From Cylindrospermopsis curvispora GIHE-G1 (GTDB taxonomy: Bacteria; Cyanobacteriota; Cyanobacteriia; Cyanobacteriales; Nostocaceae): a DNA stretch of 64,000 bases. Positions 52,659-61,538 of the stretch are shown here, piece after piece (position 1 is the first letter of the stretch; the number at the start of each line of letters is the position of its first letter). The stretch spans positions 434,001 through 498,000 of the forward strand of contig NZ_CP060822.1 of NCBI RefSeq assembly GCF_014489415.1, in the 5' to 3' direction. The notes under the pieces were generated by a model. That model was not told where the DNA came from and ran no database searches. It saw only the letters and a list, made by a program, of their open reading frames with translations. Both the position numbers and the translations under genes were made by a program.

Positions 52659-53249
52659 TCACAGAGCGGGTTGACCATAAATTTTAACCACGTATAATCG
52701 ACCTGCCCAGTCAAAAAATGCCGGGTAACGTTCATTATCTACCACCCGTAGTAAATTAAACTGATCACCTATGGAAATATGCGGATCCAGCTTACTGTCT
52801 TGGGGTGTTCGACGGGGATAGAATGAGGATTTACCCACTTGAGGTCGAGTTCTTTTTAATATGTCGGGATATTCTCTGACAAATTCCTTACACAATTCTA
52901 ATGTGGACTGGGCTTGGGCGTGGCGCAGCTCATCTATGGTTTCATGACCTTGGAAATGTAACCATTGCTGTAAATATATATTCCCACTGTCTACCTGTTT
53001 TGCTGCTTCAAACAAGGTTACAGGAATGTCATTTTTGCCTTCCAGAATTTGCCAGGTCAGCGGTGACCAACCTTTACCTTGGGGTAGTTCACTCTCATGC
53101 ACTACTAGGTTGTGTTTAAATTGTGACAGAACAGACGGAGGAACAATCTTGCCATAACTGAGATAGAAGCATAGATCCCCACCTTGCAAGTCTCTGATGT
53201 GGTGTGTCCACTTAACATGATGACCTTCCTCTAACCAGTCTGTTAACAA
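52659..53249 (-). CDS. Formyltransferase-family protein (5' end uncertain)
   Basis: The frame from a TTG at 53249 gives 196 residues: LCFYLSYGKIVPPSVLSQFK, LVVHESELPQGKGWSPLTWQ (HxSxLPxGxG formyl-THF motif) and DVTL-like VTLFEAAKQVDSGNIYLQ. In the same frame, upstream, TILSDSQSWLNNYIAQLLTD reads as the natural N-terminus but overlaps the 3' end of pseGH and has no ATG. It probably N-formylates an amino group of the nonulosonic acid or its precursor. Confidence 0.8.
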   Translation of the reverse strand: MLTDWLEEGHHVKWTHHIRDLQGGDLCFYLSYGKIVPPSVLSQFKHNLVVHESELPQGKGWSPLTWQILEGKNDIPVTLFEAAKQVDSGNIYLQQWLHFQGHETIDELRHAQAQSTLELCKEFVREYPDILKRTRPQVGKSSFYPRRTPQDSKLDPHISIGDQFNLLRVVDNERYPAFFDWAGRLYVVKIYGQPAL

Positions 53250-53266
53250 TTGGGCAATGTAGTTGT

Positions 53267-54835
53267 TTAACCAACTTTGACTGTCGGATAGAATGGTAAG
53301 CGAAAGGTTCTGATTGAAGGTTCTGATTGAAGGTTCTGATTGAATGACGGATCTTCCTCTTGGAAACCTAGGCGCAAAAACACTGCACTCGATGCTGGAT
53401 TATGAGACTTTACATCCGCTCTTAAGTATTTGGGTTTAAGAGAGTCTAAAGTATCTACCCCCATTTTTACAAGAGAGGTAGCCCAACCTCTTCCTCTTAC
53501 TAGGGTATCTAGGGAATAGTCAATTAGTGCTTCTTCATCTTTTAGGTCAAAACGAATTTGTCCAATCGGTAGGTCGGATGCTTCTAATACACAAAGGTAA
53601 CAATCATTATCTGCTATTTTTCTGTCAAACCAAGCTTCATGTTCTTGCCAACTGATAGGTTCTGAATTAAAAGACTGACGACGCACTTCTATATCATTTA
53701 CCCAAGCATAATAAAACCACTTATCTGTTATTCTTGCTCGCCTTAGCCTTAGTTGATTTTGATGAGTCGGTTTCAAATACTCTGTAACTCTTTTCGCTCC
53801 TAACCCATCTACATAGTGTCTACATCCATAAGATATTTTCTCTAGGGTATCGGTATTATGAAACAGCGAACTTATTGAATTTTGTATATCCTCTATTTTG
53901 ACTGTATTGGCAGTGCCTAGGTAAATAATGGCCCCCACATCCAACAAAGCCAAACAAGCTGGAACTTGGTTTTCCGCAATACTAATGACTAGGCTAGGTA
54001 ATCCTAAACACAGTCTTTCCCAAGTAGTTGTACCTCCAGCTCCAATGGCTAAATCCGCATGAGCCATTAGCTGGGCTAGGTGAGGAAGGTTTTCATAAAA
54101 ATTGGTTCGAGGACGCTGTTGAATTTGTTGTTGTAATAGTAGTTTATGGGGATTACTAGAACCTACTACTACGTCCAAATGTAAGAAGGCAAATTCTGGA
54201 GCAGACAGGGCGGATAGGACTTTACCTGTAATGTTTTGCGGATCAGTACCACCCAAGAAAATCAGCACTCGCTCTAATTTACCATTACGGGAAGCTAAGG
54301 TCTGACGATATTGCCAATATTCGGGACTCAGTAAGGCATAATGGCAACCCAAAAGCAATTGACAATCATTAGGTACTAATTTCTCATAACTATGATTGGG
54401 TAACTGGTAATTCTGATCCAGTAACACATCACAATCATGGGGGCGATTAGCTAAGTCGTCTATGATTAGAATCTTACCCACATGGGGGCGCAATTTCCTC
54501 TCCCAAAATTGGTCTATGCCATAATGGTCTACAATTAACCAGTCGGGAATTTCTCCCTCTAAAGCTTCTATGGTCTCTGCTGCATCGGTTTCTGAACTGA
54601 CTCCTAACCACTGAGTGTAGTATTCTACTGTTGGTTCACACAGTGGCGGTGCTGGTAAAACGGTAACAGAAAAAGCAGATCGGGTAAGCAGGTGGACTAA
54701 ATTACCGGGGTGATCCCGACAGATAAATCTCACATCCGCACCTCGAAGGCGTAATTCCTCTGCTAAGGTGCGACAACGCACTAAGTGTCCAGACCCCATG
54801 GGATGGGAAGAGTCTACTCTAATGGCTACTTTCAT
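53267..54835 (-). CDS. PseG-PseH fusion: UDP-sugar hydrolase plus N-acetyltransferase
   Basis: 522 residues. Residues 1-~350 are PseG: MKVAIRVDSSHPMGSGHLVR (His17 in GSGH), WLIVDHYGID, VLLDQNY, LGGTDPQN and IGAGGTTTWERLCLGLPSLV. Residues ~360-510 are a GNAT domain (WFYYAWVNDIEVRRQSFNSE, EALIDYSLD, RGRGWATSLVKMG, FLRLGFQEED) of PseH type. PseG removes UDP and PseH acetylates the 4-amino group, normally two proteins. The last ~20 codons lie in a 13-bp x3 repeat that governs the C-terminal frame. It overlaps the PIG-L gene by 17 bp. Confidence 0.9.
   Translation of the reverse strand: MKVAIRVDSSHPMGSGHLVRCRTLAEELRLRGADVRFICRDHPGNLVHLLTRSAFSVTVLPAPPLCEPTVEYYTQWLGVSSETDAAETIEALEGEIPDWLIVDHYGIDQFWERKLRPHVGKILIIDDLANRPHDCDVLLDQNYQLPNHSYEKLVPNDCQLLLGCHYALLSPEYWQYRQTLASRNGKLERVLIFLGGTDPQNITGKVLSALSAPEFAFLHLDVVVGSSNPHKLLLQQQIQQRPRTNFYENLPHLAQLMAHADLAIGAGGTTTWERLCLGLPSLVISIAENQVPACLALLDVGAIIYLGTANTVKIEDIQNSISSLFHNTDTLEKISYGCRHYVDGLGAKRVTEYLKPTHQNQLRLRRARITDKWFYYAWVNDIEVRRQSFNSEPISWQEHEAWFDRKIADNDCYLCVLEASDLPIGQIRFDLKDEEALIDYSLDTLVRGRGWATSLVKMGVDTLDSLKPKYLRADVKSHNPASSAVFLRLGFQEEDPSFNQNLQSEPSIRTFRLPFYPTVKVG
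53306..53344. repeat. 13-bp tandem repeat x3 at the pseGH 3' end
   Basis: Three perfect copies of GGTTCTGATTGAA (53306-53318, 53319-53331, 53332-53344). As 13 is not a multiple of 3, each gain or loss shifts the frame. With 1 or 4 copies pseGH would run into the formyltransferase frame; with 3 it stops at 53267. Confidence 0.92.
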
Positions 54836-55505
54836 CCAGGTGTCTCCCTAGAATAAAGGCTTCTGCTGCTTTCACTCCCACTGTTGCTCCACGCCATCGT
54901 GCTAAAGCGGTAACTGCTTCTTGAGAGCGGGAATGGGGGAAAGGACGCAACTCCTCCTTGTAAAAAGCCAACGCTTGCTGTTTTAAGGTCAAGGTATGGG
55001 AAATATCTATAAACCAGTTGGGTTGAAAATTGGGCGCCGATCCGGGGGGTTGCCACTCAGTGCTGGAAGCTACTTCAAAAAATAGGAGAGTTTTGACCGG
55101 ATGTTGGGGTTGGGGACGACATGCTGTCACTACCGCTTGATGTACTTTTTGATGATCTATGTTTACATCTCCAACATGGTGGGTAAAAACTGTATCCGGT
55201 CTATAACGAGCGATCGCCTGTTCTACCTGTTTTACTATTGATAATAGGGGAACTGTATCCAGTTGGTTATCAGGAAAATCACTGAAACTGATGTCAGAAA
55301 TTCCCAAACAGTGTGCTGCTTTTTTGGCAGCTAGGTGACGACATTCCAGCTCTGATATGTTGTGGGCATCGCGGGAAGAAATGCCATCAGCTAAAAATAT
55401 AATGTTTACTGGCACCCCTTGAGCAGTGTAAGATGCGATCGCACCTCCACAGCCCAATACTTCATCATCTGGGTGAGCAGCTATAACAAGTATAGACTTA
55501 ACCAT
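54819..55505 (-). CDS. PIG-L family N-deacetylase
   Basis: 228 residues. AHPDDEVLGCGG (10-21) and HHVGDVNIDHQKVH carry the zinc ligands of LmbE/PIG-L deacetylases. It should remove an N-acetyl group from a sugar; in this operon that would free an amine for the formyltransferase or the amidotransferase. The 3' end overlaps pseGH by 17 bp, so translation is coupled. Confidence 0.9.
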   Translation of the reverse strand: MVKSILVIAAHPDDEVLGCGGAIASYTAQGVPVNIIFLADGISSRDAHNISELECRHLAAKKAAHCLGISDISFSDFPDNQLDTVPLLSIVKQVEQAIARYRPDTVFTHHVGDVNIDHQKVHQAVVTACRPQPQHPVKTLLFFEVASSTEWQPPGSAPNFQPNWFIDISHTLTLKQQALAFYKEELRPFPHSRSQEAVTALARWRGATVGVKAAEAFILGRHLDESSH

Positions 55506-55592
55506 TTTCTAATTTAGGCGCTTGAAGCCACTATAGCAAATCAGAACCTGTAATTATAGTATAAACAACTGTGAGGAATAAAAGTCTGTACA

Positions 55593-56387
55593 TTATGTTG
55601 TAGCAAAGTTTAGACGAACTGGTATACCTGCCTTTTTCATGGCCTCTTTCGCACCTGCTGGAGTCTGTTCTGTGAAATGGAACATGCTTGCAGCAGCAAC
55701 AGCAGAAGCACCTGATTGTTTTATTGCCTGAATCATATGATTATAGTTACCAGCACCACCAGAAGCAATAACGGGTATTTTTACTGATTGGCTTACAGTC
55801 TCAATTAAACTAAGGTCGTACCCCTGCATCATACCGTCATTATCAATCGATGTGATCAGTATTTCACCAGCACCGCGATCCTCAAGTTCTCGTGCCCAAG
55901 AAACGACTTCTCGTCCCGTATCCTTAGAACCAGAATGGCTAAAGCAAATCCAATCACTCCTAGATTTACGCTTTACATCAATGCTTGACACAACACACTG
56001 TGTCCCATAACGACGTGCTATATCAGTTATTAAGGATGGTGAACTGTAAGCTGCTGTGTTAACTACAATCTTGTCAGCACCTGATCGAAGTAGATTTTGA
56101 ACATGATCAAGTAGATTTTGAACATGATCAATATTAGTGACTCCACCACCGACTGCAAAAGGCACAAAGCATTCCTGACTAAAGTCAGCAATGGATTCAA
56201 AATCGGGAGATTCACCCGTAGTATTGGCTGTAATATCCACCAATATCAACTCGTCAACATCACGCTGGTTGTACACTTTAATTGCGGGTAAAACTGAACC
56301 TACTCTTCGCCAACTATTAAATCGAGTTCCCTTGACCAGTCCAAACTGTTTCCACAACAGGGTTGGTATTACCCGCACTTTTAGCAT
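55593..56387 (-). CDS. HisF-like cyclase subunit of sugar amidotransferase (WbuZ type)
   Basis: 264 residues: VRVIPTLLWKQFGLVKGTRF (instead of the HisF ‘RIIPCLDVK’ start), DELILVDITANTTGESPDFE, FVPFAVGGGVTN, GADKIVVNTAAY, EILITSIDNDGMMQGYDLSL. The sequence is of the paralogous group that serves N-acetyl-sugar amidotransferases rather than histidine synthesis. A 7-residue DHVQNLL duplication (21-bp tandem repeat, 56090-56131) lies after GGGVTNI. It overlaps the HisH-like gene by 7 bp. Confidence 0.88.
   Translation of the reverse strand: MLKVRVIPTLLWKQFGLVKGTRFNSWRRVGSVLPAIKVYNQRDVDELILVDITANTTGESPDFESIADFSQECFVPFAVGGGVTNIDHVQNLLDHVQNLLRSGADKIVVNTAAYSSPSLITDIARRYGTQCVVSSIDVKRKSRSDWICFSHSGSKDTGREVVSWARELEDRGAGEILITSIDNDGMMQGYDLSLIETVSQSVKIPVIASGGAGNYNHMIQAIKQSGASAVAAASMFHFTEQTPAGAKEAMKKAGIPVRLNFATT
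56090..56131. repeat. 21-bp tandem duplication inside the HisF-like gene
   Basis: Two copies (56090-56110, 56111-56131) of GTAGATTTTGAACATGATCA plus A. In frame, adding seven residues to a barrel loop before GADKIVVN. Confidence 0.9.
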
Positions 56388-57022
56388 GGCTGACCATCAA
56401 GAAAATTACGTAGAAGTTGTATCCCAGCCCGAGAACTTTTCTCTGGGTGGAATTGTGTACCCCAGACCCTTCCGAGTCCTATTGCTGCCGTAAATGAAAT
56501 ATCATATTCAGCCCTCGCCAGCACAGTACTTTGTTCGTCTGGCATAAACACGTAGCTGTGTACAAAGTAAAAGTCTGTACCATCACTAATGCCATTTAAA
56601 AGACATAGTTTCGAGTCTAGCTTAGTAATGTTGTTCCAGCCCACATGAGGAACTCGCAAAGAACAGCCTTGAGATTTAAGACTCACCACTCGTCCAGGGA
56701 TCAACCCCAAGCCTTCCGTCCCAGTGGTCGAATCTAATGTACCCTCCAAACCAACATTGGCCAGGAGTTGCATGCCAAGGCAAATTCCTAATAAGGGTCG
56801 GTGATAGCTAGTGACTTCTTCTTTAATTGCATCTACCCAACCTCCTTTTACCAAAACTTGCATGCAGTCAGTGAAGTTACCAACGCCAGGTAAAATAAGT
56901 GCATCAACTGCATGGAGATCAATGGCACGGTCAATTAGAACAGGTTTAGACCTTAGCTGTTCAACGGCCGTTGCAATAGACCCCAGATTACCAACACCGT
57001 AGTCAATAATTCCTACCTTCAT
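56381..57022 (-). CDS. HisH-like glutamine amidotransferase subunit (WbuY type)
   Basis: 213 residues of a class I glutaminase: VGIIDYGVGNLGS, LPGVGNF, LLGICLGMQLL with nucleophile C81, and QFHPEKS with H192/E194. It supplies ammonia through the HisF-like partner to the WbuX/PseA-type ATPase encoded at 58018. The trio converts an N-acetyl to an acetamidino group in known O-antigen and flagellin-glycan pathways. Confidence 0.9.
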   Translation of the reverse strand: MKVGIIDYGVGNLGSIATAVEQLRSKPVLIDRAIDLHAVDALILPGVGNFTDCMQVLVKGGWVDAIKEEVTSYHRPLLGICLGMQLLANVGLEGTLDSTTGTEGLGLIPGRVVSLKSQGCSLRVPHVGWNNITKLDSKLCLLNGISDGTDFYFVHSYVFMPDEQSTVLARAEYDISFTAAIGLGRVWGTQFHPEKSSRAGIQLLRNFLDGQPC

Positions 57023-57065
57023 AAATTGTCACCCGAAAAAAACAATCTGCTTGTTCGAGGGAACG

Positions 57066-57975
57066 TCATCGCCACCTTGGAACTAAATACTTTCTGGGAC
57101 GCACTACATTACAATTAGCACATAGATCAGGATAATTCTTGTTCATAATCAGTTCTCTTAAATACTGATATTTACTACCCGTAAATAATTCTTTTATGTC
57201 GTCAGTGAGAATATTTCCCATAGGCAGTTTTGATGTCAGATCATAACAGCAGGGAACTATTGTACCGTCTGCACGAATAGTCAGAGTGTGTTCAATATGA
57301 TCACATTCAACTGAATCTGTCCCATCAACTTCCCAAACCGTGTATTCTTCAGATACATTCATATGTGGCCAGACCATTGCATATGTGGGCTTAAATTCAT
57401 CCACTTTATCCTCAAAGATTTCTTTTAACCATGTTGGAACTTCTGGTTGAATCTCTGAATTTCTCTGAATCTAAAAATTGTGTTGTGGAAATTGCCACTC
57501 TGATTGGATGTCTTAATTCTTCCTTTTTAGTTAAAAAGTGAGTGATGTTGTTTATTACTCGTGAAGATGAAGAGTTTACACGTATCTGTTGATTTTCACT
57601 TTTATTTAAACCATCAAGGCTAAACTCAATGAGGTCTAGAGGAGTAGATAGTAAGGATTCACACTTGCTTTGACTCAAAAGCATTGCATTGGAAACCATT
57701 TTTATAAAGAAGGGTTTTATAGACTTAATAGCAGTAATCATTTGGCAAATTGATTTGTTTAAAAGAGGTTCGCCACCATGATATAGAACTACAACTTCAA
57801 CTTCATCTTTATACTTCGACAAATTTTCTAAAACCTTCTCAAAAATTATATCACTCATGATGTCACGAGTCATTTCAACAGTCCCAGTTGGGCAGTGACT
57901 ACATGCAAGATTACACTTGCTTGCAGGTTCGATTCTCACAACCTTTAGTTTTGGCATTTTGTTTTTCCCAAGCAT
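57066..57975 (-). pseudogene. Radical SAM/SPASM-like protein, frameshifted by a 10-bp duplication
   Basis: Part 1 from 57975: VVRIEPASKCNLACSHCPTG with the CxxxCxxC cluster (C21, C25, C28), VVLYHGGEPLLN and LIEFSLDGLN. It breaks after LDSEKF. Part 2, from ~57440, resumes EVPTWLKEIFEDKVDEFKPT and ends with SPASM-like cysteines (CDHIEHTLTI, VPCCYDL, LCANCN). Removing one unit of a 10-bp tandem repeat at 57451-57470 restores DSEIQPEVPTWL and one 300-residue ORF. It is inserted between the WbuY and WbuX genes, suggesting a sugar-modifying role. Confidence 0.82.
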
Positions 57976-58017
57976 TACTAAGATTTGTTGGCGTTGCTGA
58001 AAAGTGCTTATAAAGTC

Positions 58018-59169
58018 TCATAAGTTGTCGTAATTAACCTTGGTTAAGTTTCCATCATTATCCTTAATCAGAGATCCTGAAACATCTCGTTTGAATATTT
58101 TCTTGTTCGTAAATCTATCGCACACAGTAGTAAATTCTGGAACCGTCATACCCAAAGGACGTAATATGTCCTCAAGGGACTTACCCAAATATTCCCAGGG
58201 AAATTGACCATCAAGACGTTTCACTATGTCTAAGCCATCCTGGCGAGTTAGACGTTCTCTTCGAATATGTAAACAGGCCAGATCCGTAGCGCGTCCGAAG
58301 CCAAACTTTAAAAACTTGAAATAGTCGTGAATACCGGTCTGGTGATTGTCCAAATTCTCATAATTAACCATCGATCCTTCAACGGATTTAGAGTAAGTTG
58401 TAAAACCATTAGCTATGGCAATCAGCCCATTAGATAAACCATCCCAAGGTAGATAATGACCTAGGAAAAGCCCCGTCACACCGACCCGCGCCAGCTCGTC
58501 ATCACTTGGATAGGTGTAGTGAATCAAATGCTTTGCTTCAATTCCGTCTTGTCCAATCAGATCCGATACACGCATCCCTAATAAACCGCCAAACTCCTCT
58601 AGCCATCTCCGTGTAAGTACATTGTTTTCTGACGCAGCAGCAGGACCACCATACTCGTTTTGTGAGTTTTCACCCCATATAATCAAAGGAACATTAAATT
58701 GGACAGCAGCGCGCACCGGTATAGTAAAAATACCCACATGTTCCGGCCAGGATATGTCTCCTACTTGAGTCAGTCCTATACGATTGAGTTTAGACCTCAC
58801 CAAAGGATTTGGTGTAACCTCAATATAATCTACTCCTAATTGCTTGAGATTTTCAATGTTTCGCCTACCTATAGGGGATAGATCACAAGTTGTTGAAGTT
58901 ACACAAAGTGGATTTAAACCAAGTTGTAGCATTCTCACAACCTGATAGGTGCTATCCTTACCACCGCTGACCGGAACGATACAATCCCAGTTAGTACCAT
59001 CTCTAGAACGATACTTGTCCAGTAACAAAATTAGCTCTTTATACCGGGCATCCCAGTCCACTTCCCTGCGTCGTTCATAGCTGCGGCAAGCGTTACACAC
59101 ACCTTCCTCATCCAGAAATAAATCTGGCTTGGTAGATGGCATCACGCAACGTTTACAGTAGGTGAGCAT
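58018..59169 (-). CDS. N-acetyl sugar amidotransferase (WbuX/WbpG/PseA family)
   Basis: 383 residues. Zinc ligands C5, C8, C25, C28; PP-loop ATPase motif VSGGKDST (67-74); IIWGENSQNEYGGP, FLGHYLPWDG, TTYSKSVEGSMVNYENLDNH and HIRRERLTRQDG are family hallmarks. With the HisH- and HisF-like genes it should convert a sugar N-acetyl into an acetamidino group, as PseA does for pseudaminic acid. Full length with a good start at MLTYCKRCVMPST. Confidence 0.9.
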   Translation of the reverse strand: MLTYCKRCVMPSTKPDLFLDEEGVCNACRSYERRREVDWDARYKELILLLDKYRSRDGTNWDCIVPVSGGKDSTYQVVRMLQLGLNPLCVTSTTCDLSPIGRRNIENLKQLGVDYIEVTPNPLVRSKLNRIGLTQVGDISWPEHVGIFTIPVRAAVQFNVPLIIWGENSQNEYGGPAAASENNVLTRRWLEEFGGLLGMRVSDLIGQDGIEAKHLIHYTYPSDDELARVGVTGLFLGHYLPWDGLSNGLIAIANGFTTYSKSVEGSMVNYENLDNHQTGIHDYFKFLKFGFGRATDLACLHIRRERLTRQDGLDIVKRLDGQFPWEYLGKSLEDILRPLGMTVPEFTTVCDRFTNKKIFKRDVSGSLIKDNDGNLTKVNYDNL

Positions 59170-59214
59170 AAGATTGTCTCCTGTTTGTTATAATGTGTTT
59201 TATGGTCAGTATTT

Positions 59215-59832
59215 CTACTTCTCAAGTAGGAACCAAGTAATATCGTCTTGAGGAAAGTTAGGATCGCGACGATAAAAAAAGCCATAGTCAACTAGACTGA
59301 ATTCGGGGTAGCGATCTAAGATTTCACCAGCAAAATCTCGCTTAAACAAGCGATCTAAGTGACCTCTATAGGGAATGGCAACTGGCGAGGGATTGTAATA
59401 CTCTGCAATTAATAAGTATCTACTAGTGGCATTATTTAATTTAGTATAGACAACGGGTAAGTATTCCGGATTGATATGAATAAGAACCCCTTTGATAAGA
59501 ACAAGATCCCAGTGACGCGGTTGACAAAATTCAAGTATTGATTCTGAATATACATGCTCTGCAGGAATGACATTGGTTAGTTCTCTGGCGGCCTGTTGAT
59601 TAATCTCAATTCCGTGCAAATCAATGCCAGGGTAAAGCAATTTGAGAGCCTTTAGATTCATGCCAATGTTAGCGCCAAACTCTATACAGTTTCTTATACC
59701 CTTAGCGGCGTAGAGCGTTCTTGAGAAAAAGGCTAAGTTAGATGCAAGCAATTGTTCGCTTTGATTACGCTGAATATAGTCTGTACCAAAATCACCTGCC
59801 CAAAATTGTTCTTGCTGTGTTTTATAGTTCAT
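59215..59832 (-). CDS. Pseudaminic acid biosynthesis-associated methylase
   Basis: Start chosen at MNYKTQQEQFWAGDFG (59832), the family N-terminus; the longer frame adds 21 atypical residues. YIQRNQSEQLLASNLAFF, CIEFGANIGMNLKAL, LHGIEINQQAA, DLVLIKGVLIHINPEYLP and YLLIAEYYNPSPVAIPYRGH agree with the small methyltransferase family found in nonulosonic-acid clusters. Likely adds an O- or N-methyl to the sugar. 45 bp upstream of the amidotransferase. Confidence 0.9.
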   Translation of the reverse strand: MNYKTQQEQFWAGDFGTDYIQRNQSEQLLASNLAFFSRTLYAAKGIRNCIEFGANIGMNLKALKLLYPGIDLHGIEINQQAARELTNVIPAEHVYSESILEFCQPRHWDLVLIKGVLIHINPEYLPVVYTKLNNATSRYLLIAEYYNPSPVAIPYRGHLDRLFKRDFAGEILDRYPEFSLVDYGFFYRRDPNFPQDDITWFLLEK

Positions 59833-59999
59833 GTTTATACTCCAAGGGTCATTTCCAATCTGCAATAACAAATTATGTATATTCTCAATCAACAATTTTT
59901 TCGCCTAATTCCGAGAAATTCTAATCACCTCAGAAGATCTTTCTAGCGTTTAAATTATTTGGAGACTATCCTTTTACCACCTGTTAAGGTCAAAAAGAT

Positions 60000-60773
60000 T
60001 CACTCTCCATACTTCTTCTGTTCTATATGACTATTAATAAGATACCATTCTGGTCGTTCTCCCAGCAGTCGCAAGCAATCTTCTAATGTAAAATTAGGTA
60101 CATTGGGATAAACTGCTTCAATGATTTTTTGAATTAACTCAAAATCTTCGGCGGTGTCGACGGTCCATCGGTGATGACTACAATCTTGGGAATAAAGAAC
60201 GTGACCCAAACGATATAGTACCGGTTGCCTATAAATAAAAGGCGTAACGTGCTCGCGGTCTGGTTGTGACCTAGCCCTTACAAAAGCTTCTTGTAGCACT
60301 GAAAATGGAAAGACTTCAGTATCCATCCCTCTGGGGTAAGTGCGTTCTAAGCTGTTAGACACATAGTCATATTGTGAATGGTTTTTTAGGTAGTAATCGA
60401 TTACCCTATTAACCACTTGAGGATCAATTAGAGGGCAATCAGAAGTCACGCGAACCACCACTTTTGCTTGATGTGCCACAGCAGCTTGATAATATCTTTC
60501 TAAAACATCAGCTTCAGAACCTCGAAAGTAAGCGACTGAGAGGCGATCACATAAGTCAATAATAGGAGCATCAGTTTTATTTGTCGTTGTCGCGATGACT
60601 ATTTCATCAGCTAGTTTGACCCCTTGCAACCTCTCAATTTGGTATTGGAGCAAGGGTTTACCCAACACCTGCTTCAGTATCTTTCCCGGTAATCGGGTAG
60701 AGGTCATTCTGGCTTGAACAATTATTACAGTTTTTATTAAAGGAAAATTAGGTTCTAAGGTTTGCATATTCAT
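60000..60773 (-). CDS. SpsF/PseF-like cytidylyltransferase
   Basis: 257 residues. IIVQARMTSTRLPGK is the nucleotide-binding loop of CMP-sugar synthetases of the SpsF type. VVRVTSDCPLIDPQVVNRVI, YPRGMDTEVF and HRWTVDTAEDF follow. It probably activates the nonulosonic acid with CTP. The first 14 residues may be dispensable (an ATG at the third codon is also possible). Located 20 bp after the pseC fragment. Confidence 0.88.
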   Translation of the reverse strand: MNMQTLEPNFPLIKTVIIVQARMTSTRLPGKILKQVLGKPLLQYQIERLQGVKLADEIVIATTTNKTDAPIIDLCDRLSVAYFRGSEADVLERYYQAAVAHQAKVVVRVTSDCPLIDPQVVNRVIDYYLKNHSQYDYVSNSLERTYPRGMDTEVFPFSVLQEAFVRARSQPDREHVTPFIYRQPVLYRLGHVLYSQDCSHHRWTVDTAEDFELIQKIIEAVYPNVPNFTLEDCLRLLGERPEWYLINSHIEQKKYGE

Positions 60774-60793
60774 GGTCGAACTTTCCTATTTCT

Positions 60794-61538
60794 TCACCCT
60801 TCACTCAAAATTTTCCTCAAAACACTCCCAACCTGCTCTTGATTTTCCTCCGTTAAATCATAGTACAAAGGAATACTAATAGCCTCCTGATAGTATTGTT
60901 CAGCCTCGGGAAAATCCCCCCACTTAAACCCTAAACCCTGATAATAGGGTTGAGTATGCACAGGAATATAGTGTAAATTAACACCTATCCCAGCTCGCCG
61001 CAATTCCTCAAAAACCTGTGTATGAGTCTTAGCAATCCTATCCAACTTTAACCGGATAACATAAAGATGCCAGCTGGACTCAGTCTCAGGATGTTGCCAG
61101 GGTAAAACCAGAGGAAAGTCTTGAAGCAACTGATTGTAGCGAGCTGCCAAAAACCTACGTCGTGACACAAAATCATCCAAACGCTGCATTTGACTCAAAC
61201 CCAAGGCCGCCTGAATGTCCGTCATGCGGTAGTTAAATCCCAAATCCAGCTGCTGGTAGTACCACAATCCATGGGACTTACCCTGCATCAGATCTGGATT
61301 GCGGGTAATACCATGGGTTCGCAAGCGAATCAGCTTTTCATACAAGTCCTGCTGATTTGTCACCACCATCCCCCCCTCTCCGGTGGTAATAATTTTTACA
61401 GGATGAAAACTAAACACTGTCATGTCCGAAAACTGACAATTTCCTACGGAACTGCCTTGATATTTGGCACCAATAGCATGGGAAGCATCCTCCACAATCC
61501 TAAAACCATACTTGCGGGACAAAGCCCCAATCTTTTCC
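60794..61538 (-). pseudogene. pseC: pseC-type aminotransferase, 5'-truncated by an IS1-family element
   Basis: Keeps the C-terminal ~248 codons: KYGFRIVEDASHAIGAKYQG, FSFHPVKIITTGEGGMVVTN (PLP lysine), NYRMTDIQAALGLSQ, GIGVNLHYIPVHTQPYYQGL. The first ~140 residues, with the TSFTFVAT-like region, are missing. The edge coincides with the IS end at 61539. PseC makes UDP-4-amino-4,6-dideoxy-AltNAc; this copy cannot be functional unless restarted. Confidence 0.9.

Noticed and set aside
55593-57022. Histidine biosynthesis genes hisF and hisH
   Set aside because: Context (WbuX-type amidotransferase, pse genes) and the altered HisF start point to the sugar-amidotransferase paralogues; no other his genes nearby.
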